From assembly GCA_018873245.2 (NCBI GenBank), contig JAEMBT020000023.1, forward strand, positions 1 to 64,000: 64,000 bases of DNA, read 5' to 3'. The position numbers were made by a program, and so were the translations under genes. This DNA is from Archegozetes longisetosus (lineage: Eukaryota; Arthropoda; Arachnida; Sarcoptiformes; Trhypochthoniidae). Numbering within the stretch: the first letter of the stretch is position 1; every line of letters starts with the position of its first letter. The notes under the pieces are model-generated. The model saw only the letters and a list, made by a program, of their open reading frames with translations, was not told the origin of the DNA and made no database searches. Below are positions 1 to 9,107 of the stretch, piece after piece.

Positions 1-234
1 GTTGTGTAAGACTGTGAGATGTGGGCAATACTGATCACACAACATGATTTGATGGTAATAATTTAGCGGTAATAATACTTGATAGATGTGAGTAGTAGTT
101 TGGGATTTCTTTACAAATCACGACTATTATAATTTTAATTGTGTTTTTGTCTTGTTTTTTGTCCAATATGAATTAGACAAATATATTGACTAATATATTT
201 GTCAAAATGTACTTTAAGAAGGAAAAGTTGAAAA

Positions 235-620
235 AATGGAAAAATAGATTGACCTTGATCTTTAATCCCAAGAAAGAAAAATGAATAACTAACATATATA
301 TATAATATATATATATATTGAGTACAAGTGAACGGCTAGAAATCTCTAGAGAACAAGTGAACGGCTAGAAATCTCTTTCTAGAGAACCGCGCCGATCAAC
401 ACCTCTATTTATACCCAATTTTCCACATTATTCCTCCAGTTCTACTGATAAGGATCTCTTTCTAATTGGTCCTTTCTTATCAGTAAAATATTCTTTTAAA
501 ACTTTTTCGAAACACCAGCCGTTATCTCGAATGGTGACCTACTTATTTCGAACCAAAGAACCATAAATCCAAATTCCAAAAAACAACTCTATCTCGGATA
601 CTGACCTAAATAAACTGTTT
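235..620 (+). repeat. hr1: dispersed AT-palindrome / tandem-repeat element
   Basis: First of seven related elements. In order it holds the box GACCTTGATCTTTAA (about 243), an A-rich stretch, an alternating AT palindrome (about 293-320), two tandem copies of a unit beginning ACAAGTGAACGGCTAG (about 322-385), a GC-rich CGCGCCGATCAACACC block, a TATA box on the minus strand (CTATTTATACC, about 403-413), and the inverted repeat ACTGATAAG/CTTATCAGT (about 444-485). Such arrays resemble the homologous regions that act as enhancers and origins in insect DNA viruses; that function is inferred. Confidence 0.8.
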
Positions 621-1175
621 TATGTGGTTTCACAATCGAAAGGTATTATTTTCAAAAATCCATTTTTAGAGAACTACAAGTTTTGCTCAAGTTTTTATAA
701 TTTTCTCGAGTTCTGGCCTGATCATTATGACTATGAGTTTTATAAATTCCGAAACACAGGTTTTTGCAACAAAATTTTTCCTATTTCGAGTACTGATTGC
801 GAGTTGTGCAGGAAAGTGTTCTGTCCAGGTTAGTGGACGATATCGTAGACAACAGTTCATTCCATGCGAGTAAAATGAAATACTTTGCTACCTAATAATA
901 GGTATATCCTCAATAAACTTAGTTTACTTTCCTCATATTCTTTTCAAAAATAAACTTGCTCTCTTGATTTAATTTGTTCTGAAAATAAATTTATATAAAA
1001 TATTAGCAAATCTGGCAGAAAAGCTAATTCACATCAGATTCACATTACAAGAAAATCATACCCAAGTTTTCTGTATATTACAAATTTATTTCACGAATCA
1101 AGAAATATAATGTGTTTGAAAACTATACGTATCATTTATTATTTTTGAATTTCATCAAATACAATCGGAAAGTAT
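621..1175. other. Non-coding stretch
   Basis: No convincing gene. It contains the sequence TGGACGATATCGTAGAC near 833, the reverse complement of a motif that recurs downstream of TATA boxes elsewhere in the window (ACGATATCGT palindrome), and a TCTGGCAGAAAAGC fragment near 1012 that matches a segment inside the gene at 54767-56065. It therefore looks like decayed repeat material. Confidence 0.5.
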
Positions 1176-1759
1176 TCATCTGAAAAAATTGTTTGTTCCT
1201 AATGCCTTTGTCTTTCTGAAGCCAAGAATGCCATCACACGCAATATTGAAACTCTGTCTCACACTTTGCGTATCAAAGTTTGCTGTATTATTAATTGATA
1301 CGCCACATTCCTTTGCCCATTTTTCCGGACCAACACCAACATACATGAAACTCCAATCTTTTGCCTCATGACATGCTGCAAATTCTTCTAATTTCTTCCT
1401 GACTAGAATACTGAGACGAATTCTCTTCACCGTCAGTCATTATTAAACAGACTACTCGCTCATTGTATCTCTTTGAATTTTTAGCCAGATTTATGCCTCG
1501 TTTGATTGCATCATACAGAGCAGTCGAATGATTGGGCATATAATTGTCTTGAGTTAATTTTGGTACATTTTCCAATGCTATACCTTCGTGAACAATATTG
1601 ACATCTTTGTTGAACTTTACCAACATTAGTCTCGACGTCGTCTTTGATTTGTTTCTGGGCTTCGATAAAACTGTTGTATCCTTCAAATACCTCCTGTTTC
1701 AAACTTTCCATGCTACCAGATTCGTCCAAAATTACCAGTATTAACGTATTGTTAACCAT
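1176..1759 (-). pseudogene. VWA-domain protein, frame broken twice
   Basis: Reads as a short von Willebrand factor A domain protein of about 190 residues. The start at 1759 gives a hydrophobic beta strand followed by DESGSMES, a MIDAS metal-binding motif (D-x-S-x-S), and a later MTDGEE strand-loop supplies the second metal-site aspartate region. The frame changes near 1635 and again near 1405; in both places homologous-looking sequence continues at once in the next frame, each fixed by removing one base, so this is a broken or mis-assembled copy rather than overlapping genes. VWA domains bind protein ligands through a divalent cation. A second VWA gene lies at 57617-58893. The native role is unknown. 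Confidence 0.65.
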
Positions 1760-1845
1760 GATTCCAAAATGATTCAAATTTCCAAAGTATTTATTAACCA
1801 CTTTTGTTTGTACATTTTATACAAAAACCACAAAACACTTATCAG

Positions 1846-2283
1846 TTATATGATATCCAGAATTTCGGTTGCATAGTCATGAAGATCATTAAATTCACTA
1901 TCAATCATTTTTCTCAAACTTTTGCTAACAAAATTTCCTTCCAAGCTCTGGTATTTTTTTTCGTCAACCAATCTAGTTAGCTGTTCCTTAAACTTTGCGA
2001 TTGTGTAGTTATCATCATCGTCACATTTCTGGCTCTGATTTTTGTTTTTCAAATAGTTGATTCTTCTCTCAATTTCTACTTTATGTTTCTTTCTAACAAA
2101 CTTTAGCTTTTCCATTATCGCAATGTATGTTGTGATTAATTCGTCAATTGTGCACAAAAACCTATAATAGTTTCTGTTAAATCTAGCAATGTATGTTTTA
2201 TCCTTACATATTATCTGAATTTTTTTGTTTTTCAATCTTCTTCTCAGACGATAAATTTCAAAAATAAATGTCTTCAGTCTCAT
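1846..2283 (-). CDS. Hypothetical basic protein
   Basis: Intact 145-residue frame starting at an ATG at 2283. The N-terminal third is very rich in Arg and Lys (RLRRRLKNKK), the middle has a helical stretch with alternating hydrophobic residues, and a short acidic cluster CDDDDN follows near residue 89. No signal peptide or membrane segment is seen, and I recognise no family. It lies behind the VWA gene on the same strand, with an 86-bp gap. A nucleic-acid-binding role would fit its charge, but that is a guess. Confidence 0.55.
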   Translation of the reverse strand: MRLKTFIFEIYRLRRRLKNKKIQIICKDKTYIARFNRNYYRFLCTIDELITTYIAIMEKLKFVRKKHKVEIERRINYLKNKNQSQKCDDDDNYTIAKFKEQLTRLVDEKKYQSLEGNFVSKSLRKMIDSEFNDLHDYATEILDII

Positions 2284-2587
2284 TGCTGTGTAAATTATGA
2301 GCCAATTGTATACACGATTTTATACACGAGTCATTTCGAAAATTTTATTGTTTATTGATTAGATAATACATTAGGAGATTCATTTATAAATCATTACAGT
2401 CATATCTCGAGCAACATCTTTCAATGTTCACACAAATAAAAAGACACTTACATAAAAACTCGAGTGTTATACACTTCCAACACTTGTTTTTATTTGAATT
2501 TGAAGAATTACTTTTATTGGAATTTTTCCTACCCGTCAGTATATTTAGATTATTGAGATTCATTTATTTTACTTTTCAAATTTATTG

Positions 2588-5033
2588 TTACAATTTTTTC
2601 CGTTGACCTGGAATAATGAACGGTTTATTCCAAACATAGGATGTCTGTTGAGACGGTTCATCGTAGTAGTCCATTCTCGACACAACTGCTTCAGGCTCAC
2701 TAGTACCGTGCTGAGGATTTATTGTATCCATTGGAGTCATATCAGCTTGAAGATGACTTGTTTTATTTTCGTCAATTGGCATTAGTGTATTAGTTTGCAT
2801 TTCGTCAAGAGTTGACGTTTTTCCAATTTTTGAAACAGTCTGTCTAGTGCAGGAGTTTCTTTCAAGTCGAAGTATTTCCTGTATTCAACATCAAATGTTT
2901 GTCTAACATCTTTATAAAAGCTTACCAAATTTTTCTAATTCCAATTGCCAGCATAGATAAATAGTCAACCAGTTGATTATTAATCACTTCGACAATTGTG
3001 GTAATTTTTCCTTGTTCCAACTTACTGGTGGTAACTTTTAAATTTTTACTTTCAATTCCCATTTTATAAATTACACTAATCAAGTTTCTCTTGTAGCTTG
3101 AATTTCCAATTCGTTAATCTGATTTGAAATGTAGTTTTTCCAAATAAATGTCATCTTTCCATACTCTCGTAATTCGTTAATTATATGCTGATAAATTTGT
3201 GCAAAACTCGTAGTGTTTAATTCTTCGTCACTATGATTAATTCTAAATAGATCAAATATCAAACCTTGATTAGGCCTTCTAGTTGTCGATCATCATCTCT
3301 ACCGTTATAAATTTCCTCTAGAAATTTTCTCTGCCTTGTTATAATCGTCCATTATACTATAGACTTTTTTAAGCAATTCATCAAGATTATCTATACCAAA
3401 CAGTGTCATAATTTTTGATATAAATTCTTTCCACTTCATGTATATGTCAGTCTTTTCTATGTAGCCTATGGATTTCTGTCCATTTTCCAAAATGTAGTCA
3501 TATTCATAGTTTATCTTATTTTTCAATTCATCTATACTATTCGCTTGAAATACTGCAAGTATGTCTCTGATTTTCTTAAAGAATTCAATGATTATTGAAG
3601 TATTGTCAAAATTTGTATTAATCTTAAGATCATATAAAGTTAGGATTTCATTTAGAAATGATGTCAATATGCCCAACATTTTATCCTTTTCGTTTTCAGA
3701 TAATTTACTCATTTCTTGTGCAGACTGTGCAGCATTTAGTTGAGTTTGCAAGTTTTCATAGTTGCTCTGAATTTGTAAAAGTTGTTCCCTATATGTTACC
3801 AGTTGACTGTTTAGACTGCTGTACTCTTGTTTCAGTTTGTCATTATCCAAACTTAACGATACATTCTTACTGCTCAGTTCAGTAACCTGTTTATTCAATT
3901 CTGTAACTTTCTTTCCATTAGCTCTTTTTCTTCATTCAATTCTTTGTTTAACTGCCTGGTTTTGTTTTCAAGTTCGGTTACTTTCTCATTTTCTATTCTT
4001 TCTATTTGCGCCGCATTTTCATAGATTTTTTTATTCTTTTGCTCTATGACTTGGTTTAGCTGTTGTATAATTAAATCCTTGCCATTATTTCCTAGTAATT
4101 GGTTATATTTGTCTTGCAAATCTTTATAACTTTCTGCTGATTGCTGTTGTTGATTTCTTTAGTTTTAAAACTATTCTCGAGTAATTTATATTTATTGCCG
4201 AGTTCTAAATTACTCGTCTCCAAACCTATAACTTTCAAATCCAATTCAGAAATTTTCTTTTCCCTATTTTGAATCTCATTTTTCAAACTTTCATTGTCAG
4301 AAGAAACCTCTAGCAGTCTTTTCCTTTGTTCTTCCACAGTTTGACTATACTGATTCAGTTGTTGAAGTTGTTGCTGCTGAATCTGTTCTTGCTCAAGTAA
4401 TTTTTCATTGTTCCGCCTCAGTGAATCATTTGCATTTTTAAACTTTATCACTTCAGTTTCAACGTTAAACTTTTCACCATCTAGTTTCCGAAGTTCTTTA
4501 TTTAGAGCTTCAATCTGATTCTTGGCAACTTCAAGTTGACTCTGCAAATTTTGTATCGTCAATGATTTTTGTCTTTCCAAATTACGGGCATCATCTTTGA
4601 GCTTCTGAATCTCACTGTTCAACTCTGACTCAACTTTCGCAAGTCTTTCGAGTTCAATTGACGACGACTCACTCGACTCCATTGGCTCTGGTAACTCGAC
4701 ACTTGGTTTTGGCAAACTCTTAAATTCAAACTTGCCAAATATTTTTCTCTTTTCTACATCGCTCAGAACAATGTTGTTGTCTATCGGATAAGTTACTAAA
4801 CGAATAAATAAATTGCCATTACTAATATTTGTTGTTTCGAAAAAGTTTATAACTCTATCAAGTGTCTCCCTGTCCAGTAAATGAATTGATTCCAATATTG
4901 AATTTTGAATATTTTTGATATACCTTACAAGTCGTTTCTGTTGTTTGGAATTTACTTCATTTATACTTGTCGAAGATTCAATTTCCAAAGTTTCAATATA
5001 TGCAGCAAAATACTTTATCAAGTCGAAAATCAT
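2588..5033 (-). pseudogene. Long coiled-coil protein gene with several frameshifts
   Basis: A gene starting at an ATG at 5033 encodes about 110 residues of globular sequence, then a long Glu/Gln/Lys/Leu-rich coiled coil. The frame is interrupted near 4125, near 3895 and at least twice between 3300 and 3060. In each case coiled-coil or compatible sequence resumes immediately in another frame, and open fragments continue to about 2588, where a short Pro/Ser-rich end (IIPGQRKKL) closes the gene. The original product would have been roughly 750-800 residues. Family unknown; coiled-coil proteins of this kind are often tegument, matrix or tethering proteins. The start overlaps the divergent gene at 5000. 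Confidence 0.6.
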
Positions 5034-5737
5034 TTCAAACTGACGATGTAAATTTCATAAGTCGCTATTTAAGTGGTAATTATTTGAGTCTTAAACAAGT
5101 TATCAAATGTAAGCCTCAAAATAAGTCTGATTATTTTTTTAGTTATTGTTTTATTGCAGTAATTGAAAAATTTATCGATTCCAATATTATTGAAGAGGAA
5201 ATTTATCATGTATATGTTACTTACAACTATGTGTTGGAAAGCGATGAGCTAATTTTAACTTATGACAACTTTAACCATCCTTTGTATAATCTATTCCATT
5301 CTGTCAACTCAAATGTTTCAAATAGGAGCTTTACTATTCCTCAACATAACAACGGTAAAGTGTATGTGTTTTTATTCTTGAGAAGTAACCAAAAGTTTCG
5401 TCCTTTACTGGTGTCGACAAATTCAAATAATGTGATTCAATGTGATCTTAGTAATAATCAAAATATATTGTCATGCCTGCTGGAAAGTATTATTTCAACT
5501 TGTAGAAACGATATTAAACTGATTGAGTATTTCATTTCAAAATCACATTTTGTTGTCCTATATGATGGAGATGAGAAAAGTTTTTTCATCTTTCTAAACG
5601 GTGAAGAAATCCATGTTAATACTAAGAAGCTTAGAGGTGATGATAAAAAGTTAAATGTTGAGAAATTGATTATATCAATTCTAAAGAAATCACTTTTAAA
5701 TTTGAAATATTCAAAAAATAAATTGTCTGATTTATAG
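5000..5737 (+). CDS. Hypothetical protein
   Basis: The first ATG in this frame is at 5000, inside the first codons of the divergent coiled-coil gene (start 5033), giving about 245 residues. The product is soluble-looking, rich in Asn, Ser, Ile and Lys, with alternating beta-like segments (HFVVLYDGDEKSFFIFLNGEEIHV) and a lysine-rich C-terminus. There is no signal peptide or membrane segment. I recognise no family. It stops just upstream of hr2. The overlapping divergent 5' ends mean its promoter must lie within the neighbouring coding sequence. Confidence 0.6.
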   Translation: MQQNTLSSRKSFQTDDVNFISRYLSGNYLSLKQVIKCKPQNKSDYFFSYCFIAVIEKFIDSNIIEEEIYHVYVTYNYVLESDELILTYDNFNHPLYNLFHSVNSNVSNRSFTIPQHNNGKVYVFLFLRSNQKFRPLLVSTNSNNVIQCDLSNNQNILSCLLESIISTCRNDIKLIEYFISKSHFVVLYDGDEKSFFIFLNGEEIHVNTKKLRGDDKKLNVEKLIISILKKSLLNLKYSKNKLSDL

Positions 5738-5747
5738 TTAACTCTTA

Positions 5748-6180
5748 ATGACCTTGATCTTTAACCCCAAAAAACAAAAAAAGCGAAAATGAATAAATTA
5801 ATATATATATAATATATATATAGATCGAGTACAAGTGAACGGCTAGAAATCTCTTTTCTAGAGAACAAGTGAACGGCTAGAAATCTCTCTTTCTAGAGAA
5901 CAAGTGAACGGCTAGAAATCTCTTTCTAGAGAACCGGCCGCGCCGATCAACACCTCTATTTATACCCAATTTTCCACATTATTCCTCCAGGTCCACTGAT
6001 AAGGTTCTGCTTTCCTATTAGTCTGTTCTTATCAGTAAAATATTCTTTTAAAACTTTTCGAAAAACAATTGTTATCTCGACTGATGACCCATTATTCCAA
6101 TTTATCAAATCCAAATTCGAATCCTGACCTAATTCATTCGAACCGTACTGATTATCTCGAATGGTGACCTAATTACAGCC
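5748..6180 (+). repeat. hr2: dispersed repeat with three tandem units
   Basis: Same architecture as hr1: GACCTTGATCTTTAACCCC box, AT palindrome (about 5800-5822), three tandem units with core GAACGGCTAGAAATCTC (about 5828-5930), GGCCGCGCCGATCAACACC block, minus-strand TATA (about 5958-5967), and the ACTGATAAG...CTTATCAGT inverted repeat (about 5993-6036), followed by two copies of a TTATCTCGAATGGTGACC-like box. The right end merges into a plus-strand TATA box serving the gene at 6344. Confidence 0.8.
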
Positions 6181-6283
6181 CTATAAAAGGTTTGTCAAAA
6201 GTCTTGTTTCATCTATTGTGCGAGTATGGGGACACTCTTTCCATTGACTCCAGTGTACTATATCGTCCACTCGCACAATATTA
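6181..6283 (+). promoter_or_regulatory. TATA box and 5'-leader hairpin upstream of the 6344 gene
   Basis: CTATAAAAGG at 6181-6190 is a good TATA box. About 30 nt downstream, a perfect 12-bp inverted repeat (TATTGTGCGAGT at 6214-6225, ACTCGCACAATA at 6269-6280) encloses a second short stem (ACACT 6232-6236 with AGTGT 6252-6256) and the recurring CTATATCGTCCAC motif. The hairpin would lie in the 5' leader of the transcript for 6344-6604. Function unknown. Confidence 0.6.
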
Positions 6284-6343
6284 CTACATTATTATTTTAA
6301 GTGTTGATTGTAAAACATTTTTATTACTAAATAAATTCCAATA

Positions 6344-6604
6344 ATGGCAACTACTAGCAGCAATTTGGGCAGAACATGTTTTTGTATGCAAGCCGACAAG
6401 ACTGATGTAGGATGTAGTAACCCTGTTACTCCAACGGACACTTTCTTTTCAGCTCCAATTGCCAGTCCTCCAGCAAGTCAAACTTGTGCCGGTCCAGTTG
6501 CAAGTGCTCCAACATACAATGGTCCCACATACTTTTGTTATCGTAAAGATCCCTACAAATATCCTCAATCAGAAAATACTCCTATTATGGCTAGAAATAA
6601 ATAA
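6344..6604 (+). CDS. Small Cys/Pro/Ser/Thr-rich protein
   Basis: 86 residues from an ATG with a favourable context (CCAATAATGG). It has six cysteines, several in Cys-x-Cys or aromatic-Cys contexts (TCFCMQ, YFCYRK), and Ala/Pro/Ser-rich linkers with two similar APxxS-type segments. No signal peptide. Preceded by a TATA box and hairpin leader adjoining hr2, so it is probably strongly expressed. Its stop codon overlaps the next ATG by one base (TAATG), so the two are likely read from one transcript by reinitiation. A small virion or matrix component is possible; no family recognised. Confidence 0.65.
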   Translation: MATTSSNLGRTCFCMQADKTDVGCSNPVTPTDTFFSAPIASPPASQTCAGPVASAPTYNGPTYFCYRKDPYKYPQSENTPIMARNK

Positions 6605-6891
6605 TGGATTCACTTGATTCAGTTAATCGACAATATGGATTTGCAAGTGTACTGAAAACACTAATTGGTCCAAACTATGGTAATTCACTTCAATTTATGT
6701 TGATCTCCCTGTTTTCTATTGTTTCTGTGGCACTTATAATTATTTGGTCCAACATAACTTTTGTTACAGAATATGATCAGATTTATGGTGCCCAAACATA
6801 CAGAGAAAGAATTGAATACTATGACTATAACAGAAAAAACACTGCACTACCCAATAAACTAGTAAACTTTGACAACAATCAGATATTGTAA
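6604..6891 (+). CDS. Small single-span membrane protein
   Basis: 95 residues. It has a soluble N-terminus of about 30 residues, then a hydrophobic transmembrane segment (roughly residues 30-50, LQFMLISLFSIVSVALIIIW), and a hydrophilic C-terminal half rich in Tyr, Asn and Arg. It begins on the last base of the preceding stop codon (TAATG), a tight bicistronic arrangement typical of compact viral genomes. Probably an envelope or internal-membrane protein; orientation and function cannot be told from sequence. Confidence 0.65.
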   Translation: MDSLDSVNRQYGFASVLKTLIGPNYGNSLQFMLISLFSIVSVALIIIWSNITFVTEYDQIYGAQTYRERIEYYDYNRKNTALPNKLVNFDNNQIL

Positions 6892-6896
6892 TCCAC

Positions 6897-7442
6897 TCAA
6901 TTTTTATTTAGTATTTTTCCAAATAATATATTTAGTATTGAATTTAACTTATATTCAGGATTAGTAATCAAAAACAGAAATATAATACAACATAGATACA
7001 AATTACTAAATATTTGATAGTTTTCCAGATCCATTGGATATTGATTCGAAAATCCGTATATATCAATCAGTCGAGATATTACTCTAATTTCTTCGACATC
7101 AAACTTTAACGTACTATTCCACAAACTTACCAACGGTTTTTCCTTTACTAAAATATTATCATATATTGTATTTATTAATGCCGAGTCACTAAAAAATACA
7201 AATATTACTCGATTTAAGACTTGAAAGTTTTGTACATTTCTAAAGTTTGTCAGACACGGAACAGTTAGTACATCATACTTTTTATTACTCCCATCAATTT
7301 GACAATTGTTGAATAAAAATCTAATTTCGCTTTCAAAACCATTTAATATGTCATCAATTTTGTCTTGTTGTACATTTGCACGATTCTGAAATATATTGTA
7401 CAAACTAAATGTCGTGGTATTCGTCAATGTATTCGGGTTCAT
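6897..7442 (-). CDS. Hypothetical protein with hydrophobic C-terminal segment
   Basis: 181 residues from an ATG at 7442, overlapping the end of the upstream coiled-coil gene (7405-8025) by 38 bases in another frame. The N-terminal two thirds look soluble. Near residues 145-165 there is a hydrophobic segment (NLYLCCIIFLFLITN), followed by a short Asn/Lys-rich tail, so it may be tail-anchored. Either it is a separate gene overlapping its neighbour, or the two are one coding sequence joined by a frameshift, as seen elsewhere in the window. No family recognised. Confidence 0.55.
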   Translation of the reverse strand: MNPNTLTNTTTFSLYNIFQNRANVQQDKIDDILNGFESEIRFLFNNCQIDGSNKKYDVLTVPCLTNFRNVQNFQVLNRVIFVFFSDSALINTIYDNILVKEKPLVSLWNSTLKFDVEEIRVISRLIDIYGFSNQYPMDLENYQIFSNLYLCCIIFLFLITNPEYKLNSILNILFGKILNKN

Positions 7443-8025
7443 AACTTTCGTTTAGTTGTATCCCAAAAGTTTCAAGTTTTATTTTTATGTATCCAATTAT
7501 ATCCGATAGTCTTGTTATTTCGTAGCTTTGATCGAATAACTCTCTATTCTTTTTCTCCATTTCGGCTTCATGTCTCCTGTTATTTTCCTCGAGTTCTTGC
7601 TCACATTTCCTGTACAGTTCATCCATATTTTCTTCAAAAGTTAACTTGTATTGATTATTACTACTCTGCTGCTTCAATATGTTTGAGTATAACGATTTTG
7701 ACAACTCCGCTTCCGACTCTTTCAGTCTATATCCCAGCGTACTAATTTCATCTTTCAATTTGTTATTTTCTGACTCAAGTTGCGAAACAAACTTTTGTAA
7801 AATCTCAACTTGTGTTTCCACATCCTTGTTTCGACTTGTATCTCCAAATAAATCGTCCAGTAATTCGTCAGTTACTACTCGACTCGACTCTACTACTTTT
7901 AACTCGTCTCCTCCGTTGTTCCCATTGTTCCTACAGAATTCAGTTTTCAATTTGCTTACGATAAGGTGAATGTTTTCTAATAATTCTACTAAGGAACGAG
8001 GACTTGGTGGATTTCTTGTTTCCAT
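7405..8025 (-). CDS. Coiled-coil protein
   Basis: 206 residues from an ATG at 8025. Residues about 70-175 form a Glu/Lys/Leu-rich coiled coil (heptads around LQKFVSQLESENNKLKDE). The N-terminal part holds a short Leu-rich helix and an acidic segment. No membrane segment. The last residues are acidic and tyrosine-rich (EYIDEYHDI). The 3' end overlaps the next gene on the strand. Resembles the coiled-coil gene at 2588-5033 in style, but I do not see a clear homology. A structural or scaffold role is plausible. Confidence 0.6.
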   Translation of the reverse strand: METRNPPSPRSLVELLENIHLIVSKLKTEFCRNNGNNGGDELKVVESSRVVTDELLDDLFGDTSRNKDVETQVEILQKFVSQLESENNKLKDEISTLGYRLKESEAELSKSLYSNILKQQSSNNQYKLTFEENMDELYRKCEQELEENNRRHEAEMEKKNRELFDQSYEITRLSDIIGYIKIKLETFGIQLNESYEPEYIDEYHDI

Positions 8026-8216
8026 CGCCTTGTTATTGACCCAATTTTCTTTATTTTATCAGCAAATGTATTGGGAATATAATTCTGTTCCGAATCCGCA
8101 TTCGCCGTATTTGTTGCTATACAGTTCAGTTTTTTTTATTGTTTATGACCCACTTTTTTTTATCTAAAGTACACAGTATTTTGAACCCGAGATAGACTCA
8201 ACTTTAAGATAAATAC

Positions 8217-8618
8217 TTATATTACATTGATATTTCCTTCGTAGCTTTTGTTTATAATTGTGGACAGTGAATCAAAAATTGAAAAGTTTTCGTAATCATT
8301 TTCCTGATCTCTGTTTGGTAGGATTTTAGTGTAATAATCACAAAACGGTTGTAAATTGACATAATCAAGAATATTGTCCAAGTGTTGCATTCTTATTTTG
8401 TCATCCTCGGATACATCAAACAGTTTTAAGAACCTCAATATTAGTGATGGTCCAATCAGTCCTTCGGTTAGATAACTATTTGTTAATAACTTTTCGAGTG
8501 GCTTCAACAATGCGTCTTCATCTGTGTCGGGCGTCAACAGTTGAAGGAGGTTAGTCTTTACTGAATCAATGTTATCCTTATTTAATTCTAAAGCTTGTTC
8601 TTCTACTGTTTTACTCAT
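8217..8618 (-). CDS. Hypothetical acidic protein
   Basis: 133 residues from an ATG at 8618; acidic and helical, with Leu-rich stretches (LLQLLTPDTDEDALLKPLEKLL) and no membrane segment, signal peptide or cysteine cluster. It sits 15 bp behind the gene at 8634-9107 on the same strand, so they may be transcribed together. Family not recognised. Confidence 0.55.
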   Translation of the reverse strand: MSKTVEEQALELNKDNIDSVKTNLLQLLTPDTDEDALLKPLEKLLTNSYLTEGLIGPSLILRFLKLFDVSEDDKIRMQHLDNILDYVNLQPFCDYYTKILPNRDQENDYENFSIFDSLSTIINKSYEGNINVI

Positions 8619-8633
8619 GACTGTTTATTTTAT

Positions 8634-9107
8634 TTACGAGTAACTTTTAATGTAAGCCTCAATTTCTTGCAATACATCGGCCGCATCTTTTTTATTTTTT
8701 GTGCCATCCAAAATTAAGTTATAAATGTCTGATATAGACGATGTTCCACTATTTAGAAATACAACATCATTTGCATTTGTCAATATACCGTGTAATAGAA
8801 AATCTAATACATGATTTGCCTTTAGAATTAATATTGTAGACCCTGTGTCTTGAAACATACTCAATACAAAGCCATTTGGTGTGAAACTTTGTCCCAAAGC
8901 ATAAACATTATCTCCTTTCTTATATTTATATAGGACTGGATCGCCGTTATGTTGAAGTTGCCTTAAATCCATTCGTGTGAAATAATAATAGTTTACAATT
9001 TGATTCCTTGTATCATCACTAACGTCTACTGGAGAGATTGGGTTCAGTGTCTTCATATTTACATTAGGTTTAGTACCCACTGGATCTGTAATTCTCGTTG
9101 TCATCAT
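8634..9107 (-). CDS. Hypothetical protein
   Basis: 157 residues. Its two N-terminal ATG codons (9102-9107) overlap the start of the divergent gene at 9106 within the palindrome CATG, so the genes share their start site. The product is soluble, with a beta-rich middle (GDNVYALGQSFTPNGFVLSM) and a helical end. No catalytic motif or membrane segment is visible. Followed after 15 bp by the 8217-8618 gene. Family not recognised. Confidence 0.55.
   Translation of the reverse strand: MMTTRITDPVGTKPNVNMKTLNPISPVDVSDDTRNQIVNYYYFTRMDLRQLQHNGDPVLYKYKKGDNVYALGQSFTPNGFVLSMFQDTGSTILILKANHVLDFLLHGILTNANDVVFLNSGTSSISDIYNLILDGTKNKKDAADVLQEIEAYIKSYS

Noticed and set aside
624..833. Open frame at 624-833
   Set aside because: No ATG start; lies in repeat-flank sequence.
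6214..6280. Leader hairpin as a ribozyme or tRNA-like element
   Set aside because: No hammerhead core or tRNA boxes; only a 12-bp stem with an inner short stem.
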